From the NCBI GenBank assembly GCA_024741835.1, contig JAENRP010000055.1, positions 134,011 through 198,010 on the forward strand: DNA of 64,000 nt. The letters run 5' to 3'. This stretch comes from Diplocarpon mali. Its lineage: Eukaryota; Ascomycota; Leotiomycetes; Helotiales; Drepanopezizaceae. Below the pieces are notes generated by a model. That model was not told the origin of the DNA. It searched no databases and saw nothing but the letters and a program-made list of their open reading frames with translations. The position numbers were made by a program, and so were the translations under genes. Below, in pieces: positions 57,901 to 64,000 of this stretch; the stretch's first letter is position 1, and every line of letters starts with the position of its first letter.

Positions 57901-59659
57901 CCTCGGACATCGCCAGGAGACAGTTGAACAGGAGGGCGAAGAACAGAGCGCCCGACTTGCTGAAGAGACCGCCCGTGTCGTCCGGCGCGTCGTAGAAGAG
58001 CGATCCCGCGATCAGAGCTTGGGCTATGGTCGATAGCTGCTTAATCGCGAAGGTGGCCTTGTCGCCCCAGAGGATCTGATACTGGCGCGTGATAGCGGCC
58101 TGGACCTGCACTGTGAAGCCCGTGGTCAGGGGCGATTTCTTCGGCAGACCTGGATGCTTCTCCCACGACACGCCGATGCGAAAGTCCTCGGTGTTCTGCT
58201 TGGCCTCTTCGCTGGTGGGATAGCCGTACTCGGCCTCCATTGCGGCCTTGATGTTGGATTCTCGGTAGCGATTCGCAATGTCGGCGGCCGTCCGCGGGAA
58301 GGACTTCTCGAATCCCGGCCGGATCATCCTCTCCGAGGGGACGACGACGCCGGTCAGGTAGTCTCCGATGTTGGCGCCGTCGGCGCAGGCGAAGCCCAGA
58401 CTCTCCATGAAGGGCCGGGCTTCTTTCCTGGGACCGTAGTAGAGCTCCAGGCCCATGTCCAGGACGAGCACCTTGTCGAACTCATTGTAGATGCCGTTCC
58501 CCGCCTGGTAGAGGGTGATGATGGAGGCGAGCCCAAAGACGTTGGTGATGGCGCGGATGGCCTTGGTGTATTGAAGTGCGGTGCTGGCATCCAAACCGCG
58601 AGTGGAGTTGTCCCAGCAGAAGACGGAGGCCCGAGTCGCCAGGACCTCGAGGATACTAACCCGCTTCCGCTCACCGCCCGACACACCGCGCACAAACTCG
58701 TTTCCGACCTTGGTGTCTTTGGTGTGGGCGATGCCCATCGAGCGCAGGAGGAAGTCGCGATTGGTTTCTTGGAATTCTTTGGCCGAACCCGTGCTGGATG
58801 GCAGGCGGTAGGGGACCTTGGCGAGGCGCGTTAGTCATCATCCTCACATCGTCGTCCTCTTCATCCTCATCCTCCTGGGCGCCCTCATCGTCGTCCTCCA
58901 TCCTCGCCGTCCATCCGCCACACGGCCCGACGCCAATCCACACGAATCCACACGAATCCACATACCTTCATCCGGGTTGCAAAGTCAATCGTCTCGCCGA
59001 CAGTCAGGGACGGGAAGAACAGCTCCTCCTCGGTGTTGATCACGATCTGGCCGCGGTAGTTCTCGGCCTCCTTGTGGTCGAGCGTTCCCCAGTGCACGTC
59101 TCCCGTTACCTCGGCGTACCCACGACGCTTGTTGGCAAGGATCTTCAGGAGGGATGTGCAGCCCGAGCCGGGCCGACCGAGCACGAGCAGCATCTCTCCA
59201 GGCCGGACACATCCGTGACTGGCATCGATGATGGTCCTACACGGTCTCGTCAGTTCCGTCTCGGCTGGGCCGTGGGCCTCGACATGCAACCTACTTCAGA
59301 GGTGCTCCGCTCCTTTTCTCCCGGATCAGCTGCGGGATGTTGTACTGCGACAGGTAGTTCTCGTGGAAAGCCGCGTCGGCTCCCACCCCTTTCACGGTCA
59401 GGTTGGTCCAGGTCACTCCCAGCTTCCGGCCCTTGACGTTGTCCTTCTCGCCCTGCTGATACATGGCTTCGACCTCGGGGAGCATACTCCAGTCGTCCGA
59501 CCGGGCCTTCTCATCCTCGTCAGAGTCGTGGGCACGACTCCGCCGTCTTTCCGACATGACGGAGTTGCTTGTGAGAACACGGGTAAGTTTACGCTCTCCG
59601 TCGTGATCGCCCCCGACAATCGAGGCAAATGCCTTCTCGTCCAGGCCTGTGTTGGCCAT
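54975..59659 (-). CDS. PDR-type ABC transporter (ABCG full-length)
   Basis: Five exons (59659-59295, 59236-58966, 58816-57851, 57783-55984, 55880-54975) give 1435 residues in the order NBD1-TMD1-NBD2-TMD2 of fungal pleiotropic drug resistance pumps. NBD1 has the PDR-typical degenerate Walker [10 protein letters not shown] (142-150), signature VSGGERKR (257-264) and Walker B ending [14 protein letters not shown]2 has canonical GSSGAGKTT, with [10 protein letters not shown] as its signature and [14 protein letters not shown]1 includes [13 protein letters not shown] and [24 protein letters not shown]2 ends with a Cys-bearing extracellular loop ([23 protein letters not shown]) before the last helix. 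It likely exports lipophilic compounds such as azoles or secondary metabolites at the plasma membrane, using ATP. Introns are 58, 149, 67 and 103 bp and all junctions restore family-typical sequence. The substrate cannot be told. Confidence 0.95.
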
Positions 59660-62600
59660 CTCGGCGGGGTTGGAGCGTCGTCACGGCGTTTCTCCTCGGC
59701 TCACAGGAACTTGCAGCGCTTGCTCTGATGGAGATAGCAGTGGAGGGCTGGGGGCGAAGGGACACGATAGTTGGAATGGAACGATGCAGTGATATAAAGA
59801 AACGCACATACAACGTATCTGGACAGAGTCGGGGTCCTGGCAAAGATAATATACATGATGGCACGACATACTGGCCGCGCTCCACTCTCCAGGCCGGAAA
59901 GAAAGGGTCGACACCGCAACAGGATTTCCGGCTCGGGAGACGTGGAGCCTCCGACCCGCGAGCTGCTCTCGAGTCCTCAACTCGAGTTAGTCTACTCTAC
60001 GTAGCACGAGTGCTATCGGGGGGTGCCCCTTCGCTGCCCTCGGCCTTTCGCTGAAGGCCGAAGCCTGACCTGGCGAGACAAGTCCGGCAGAAGCGGGGCG
60101 AGACGTTGCGTCAAGATGTCTGGATTGTGATTTCCTGAAACTCAATTTCCAACGGTAGCCTCGGATTGGGCGGAAGGAAGCCATGGCGCCGTGGTGCGTG
60201 GTGTTGGGTGTTGTGGGTGTCAAGAAGGCGGAGTTGGCCCCATCTCCCCATCCCCACCGTCGGGATCGAGGGGACTACCGCAAGCCCGAAATCTCGCTGA
60301 CTCAGCAGACTCTCGCTTCTTGTCTGTTTGCAACCCAACCTCCTACATCCGACCGCCCGACCCCTTCGACATGGGATGGGATGGGATGGGATGGGATGAG
60401 GCTCATGACGTCTTGTCGTCAGCACGTCATGGTCTCTCTCTCTCTCTCTCTCTCTACTCAGCACGCGCGCATACAGCGTCCCTGGCTGCCGACGAGAGTC
60501 GCCACAGGTGCGAGATAGCCGTCCCGGACTGTTCCTCTGCAGGAATCCGCCGCCGCCGCGGCACCTCTGAGCTGCCTGTTTGTACCGTACTCGATGCAGT
60601 AGCTGGGTCAGATATGATGCAACAGATACGGTACAGTAAGGTTACCTGTGGAGATAGATGGCGCGGCCCCACCATCCCGGATCGCAACGGCCTGATTGGT
60701 GCACGGGTGGCATTGGTAATTTCTGGGTACGCGCTGGGGAAGTCTTGTTTCGGCCTGGATTTAGGATTGCCGTTCATGTCATTCCTCTGCGGCTCGGTGT
60801 TGTTATTGTTGTTGTTGTTGTTGTTGTTCTTCTCGTCAGCACTACCGTCTCAGGCCGGAGGTCCAGCCCGCCGGTTGTCCCGGCCCTTGGCGGATCAGCC
60901 CGTCACCGAAAGACGCGATTGCGATCGATGCGCTACAGGGCTTTACGAAGTAAGCCGGGCTGGCTCAACAGGGCAGGAACTGTGTCGGCATCTCGTCTCG
61001 CGTCGGCGCCGGCTCGAGCGTGTGCCCTTCCGAGAGCAGATCCACCCAGCTCCACGTGACCTGGACATCTTGTCGACATGTTCGCATCGCTCCGTTCCGA
61101 CTCCGGACAATTGCCCCCCCCTTCGTCGGAGTGCTGGGGCTCAGTAGAGCTCATCTCCAGCTTCATGTTAGCCACGACTCTGGCCACTCTCTCTTCACGA
61201 TGCCATCCTCGATCTGCATGTGGTCTACAGCACCTCTGTGCAGAGAGCCTGCACGGAGATGACTCTTACCACCTACCTACCATGTGGGGTTCCCAGCCAT
61301 TTCGGCCTGGATATGCCAGCGAGCAAGGATCCCGTAAAGAGAGAAGGGAGGAAGTACTCGTCGGGTTGGGGAGTTTGAAGAAACTCGCTCCTCGTATCCT
61401 GGCCGTGTATCTCGACCATGCGTTCGGGTCTGCACGTTATACGGAGGGAGTATCGGTACTCTCGGATATCTGTACTGTGTCACACCTCGCAGCAGGGTCA
61501 CTCAGCGGGTCGGGAACGATTGAACCCTTCTCTGCGCCGCCACCCTGCCTGCGTCGGAAGGGTTGGCGCTACCCAGTCCAGATGACTGCTTCGAACTTCT
61601 GCTGGTGTTTACTCTAACCTGGATGTGCCTGCGTCGGAAGGGTTGGCGCTACTCAGTCCAGATGACTGCTTCGATCTTCTGTTGATGTTTACTCTAACCT
61701 GGATGTTCCCCCGCGCCCCCTGCCCAACCGAGTGGCCGGCTCCGCATCACCATCACCACCAACCCTCAGTGGAAGGAGGCGCAATAGACGAGAGCGGGCG
61801 CCAGCTACTGTGGGGTGCGAAAAGTTCGAACAGCCCCCGTTCCTGGCAGCCAGGGCTCACTCACTTTGGTTTGGGATACCCTTCTCGTGCTGCTTTTTGG
61901 TACGTCTCCTGCGAAAAATAAACACCCCCTCTCTCAGGTAACTTATAACACACGACGGAGCTAGGCTTTATGAAGGAAGCATGAGAAGAGAGACCCTTCA
62001 AGAGATGCATTTATCACTTGCAAGATAGTCTCTCCCCTAGGATTCGTGTCACTCAAGACCTTGACGCTCTGAGAAAAGCAGAGCTATATCGGCTTTCTCC
62101 CCAGCTCGACTATGCCCCCGGTACTAGCGCCACTTTGGATGCTTTCATCCAGATGCTTAGTATGATATCGATCCAAGATAAATTTCTCGATTGGCTACGG
62201 TGATGCACTCTCGAGGGCATGTCATTATGAGCCATGCGGAGAGGTTGTATATAGCATATTAGAATTCAACTTGTCTACTCTTAAAAGCAGCGATGCTTAT
62301 CACACGAAATCAAGTACGTGCGCCTTGGCTGCTAAGGGGGGATTCCAACTTTTTGCACCCTCCTGTACTCTCCTCTGCTCCTCCTGCTCCCCCTTACGCC
62401 CCTTGCGTATGGCGGGAGTTCCGAGGAGTCCGGTCAGTGCGCTGGCTCGACGGGAATGCAGCCGCGCAGAGGCCAGAAATCCGGTCTCCCGGAGCACGCA
62501 CTTCGTCGCAGAAAAGCCAGCCTCCTGGCTCCAGCTCGGCCGGCTTTCTCTTCTCTCGAGCCCGGCGGACACGGCGACCCACCGCCCGTGGCTGGGGAAG

Positions 62601-64000
62601 GGCGACGACGGCTCGATTCTGGAACGTCTCATCCTCTCGTCGATCAACCGGTCTCCAGGCGAGCAGGTGGTCCGAGGCTGTTTGGGGCGAGGTAGATGGG
62701 AGACGACTTGTCTGGAGGATGGAGCATGGGAGAGCGGCTGCGTGTCAGCTGCGCTTCTCTCGCGGCGGGCTTGATGAACAGCTGTTCCTACGGTGTGGGT
62801 ACTGTGGTCGATGACCGCTGGACGAGGCAGATGGGATGCACCTCCGGCTCTGGTTCATCGGGTCGCATGTGGGACCGTCGTCGAGAAGAGGTGCGTATGG
62901 CCACCATCTCCCGGGACCATTGCCAAATGTCATGAGTCCATGATACTGGGACTGCAGCCGTGGCGGGATTGACGACCGCAGTACGGGCAACTGCCCGAAC
63001 GTCACGTGGGGTGTATGCCAGTTTCTCTAGGACGAGGACATGAGCATAGGAATCGGCGCGGGCTGGACATCAGAGTAAGTCAGCACCGGGAAGGATAGTA
63101 ACACGATCGCACTGCTTCGCCCCGCAACAGAGCCATCGAGTCTCAATCGGCTCGAAGTACTTCATCGGCGAGCATTGCCGCGACATGCGGCCCTCCAAAT
63201 CAATTGTGTCATGATGCGCAGGTCATTGCATTATGGAGAGAGCTGCAAGGGAGGGGTTTTCCTGCGACGTTCTGTCGGCTCCGAAGACGAAGGTTTGGCC
63301 GCTGTGGAGCGCTCGAGAAGTCCGGAGCCCGAAGCTCTGGGTAAGGGATGTAGAGCTCACCCGCGTGAAGGTCTCTTTGAAGGATCTCTCAAGCAATCGA
63401 ATAGAGCGACTGCGACACCAAGTTATCTCGAGGGACTCTCCAGATTAACTGGGGTCAAAAGCGGTCTAGACGAGCCTTATCCAGACGGGACCCGAGATCA
63501 CACTGTATAATGAGCAGTAGAGCACATGAAGACCTCACAGTCTCACCCTTCACAAGAGACTCACCAACTGCAACGACGAGTGCACTATTCGCTCTATCGC
63601 GCTGTAAGATTTCTATCAAAACCCAGGTATGGCTGGCAGCACAGAATCCAGGGCCTCGTTGAGAGCTGCAAGGGTTGAGATTTCCACGAAAAGATCTCCG
63701 CGATCAGAAGAACAAGGTTTGATCACGGCGGCGCGCCTGACCATCGAGCTCAAGGTTCTACACATACGTAACAGAGTATAGCTTGTCCCAGGTCTCGATC
63801 ACCGAGGCCCGCTCCCGCCTCTCCATCCACGTTGCTTGGGGAAGAAGGCTAGTGCACGACGGACTGCTCTCTTCAAGATTGGCTTTCTACTTCGTACAGG
63901 GCGTAATAATCTGAGGTTCCCTGTCTGTGCACACTAGATTCTTGGCAATGCTGCTTTTATTAAATTCCTTAGTATTTTATATAGCCACCTTTTGCGTCAA
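59660..64000. other. Promoter side of the ABC transporter and 4 kb without supported gene
   Basis: The first several hundred bases are the transporter promoter. GGGAT repeats lie at 60373-60397, a CT run at 60433-60455 and a TTG run at 60803-60828. A tandem duplication is listed separately. A frame at 62018-62203 (ending FLDWLR) reads partly protein-like but is only 61 codons with no recognisable domain or splice partners. The last 100 bases are AT-rich. No tRNA or intact mobile element was seen. Confidence 0.5.
61546..61706. repeat. 80-bp tandem duplication
   Basis: Two adjacent copies start TGCCTGCGTCGGAAGGGTTG and end CTCTAACCTGGATGT (61546-61625 and 61626-61706). The few differences are nearly all C to T or G to A in the second copy. 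Confidence 0.9.

Noticed and set aside
62018..62203. 61-codon frame near the right end
   Set aside because: Short, no recognised domain, no splice partners; insufficient evidence for a gene.

Overview
The window looks like nuclear DNA of a filamentous ascomycete (Pezizomycotina). Genes carry short GT-AG introns, mostly 45-150 bp with CTAAC or CTGAC branch sites. Housekeeping genes are of fungal type: Cdc42, DNA ligase I, asparaginyl-tRNA synthetase, an Nrd1-type RNA-binding protein, a Vma22-like factor, a PDR-type ABC transporter and a siderophore-iron transporter. Gene-poor stretches carry AT-rich, mutated repeat relics. Three N stretches sit next to homopolymers. I joined exons by hand; every complete multi-exon model below closes in frame (summed exon length divisible by three).

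Left part (1-31 kb) is accessory and repeat-rich. In order it holds a truncated minus-strand gene at the edge, a secreted TIM-barrel hydrolase-like gene, a secreted FAD-linked oxidase, 6 kb of AT-rich transposon-like relics, an Ecl1-type zinc-binding gene, and a chain of minisatellites at 15.3-17.5 kb. Next come two short intron-containing genes for small cysteine-bearing secreted proteins (20.4-20.7 and 24.4-24.9 kb) on either side of a 0.6-kb minisatellite, then a siderophore-iron MFS transporter.

Right part (30-60 kb) is a conserved housekeeping block: the V-ATPase assembly factor, Cdc42, a signal-peptide ureohydrolase ending in RDEL, a tRNA-Tyr gene, DNA ligase I divergent from asparaginyl-tRNA synthetase, the four-RRM protein, an acidic fungal hypothetical protein, and a full-length ABCG/PDR transporter. 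The last 4 kb has no gene I can support.

The most unusual object is the tRNA-Tyr(GUA) gene at 38048-38199. It has the normal anticodon-loop intron and also a 65-bp insertion at the T-stem/T-loop boundary. That insertion has a full set of spliceosomal intron signals (GTACGT, CTAAC, CCAG). Removing both inserts leaves a perfectly pairing 75-nt tRNA. No biosynthetic cluster, CRISPR array or intact mobile element was seen.
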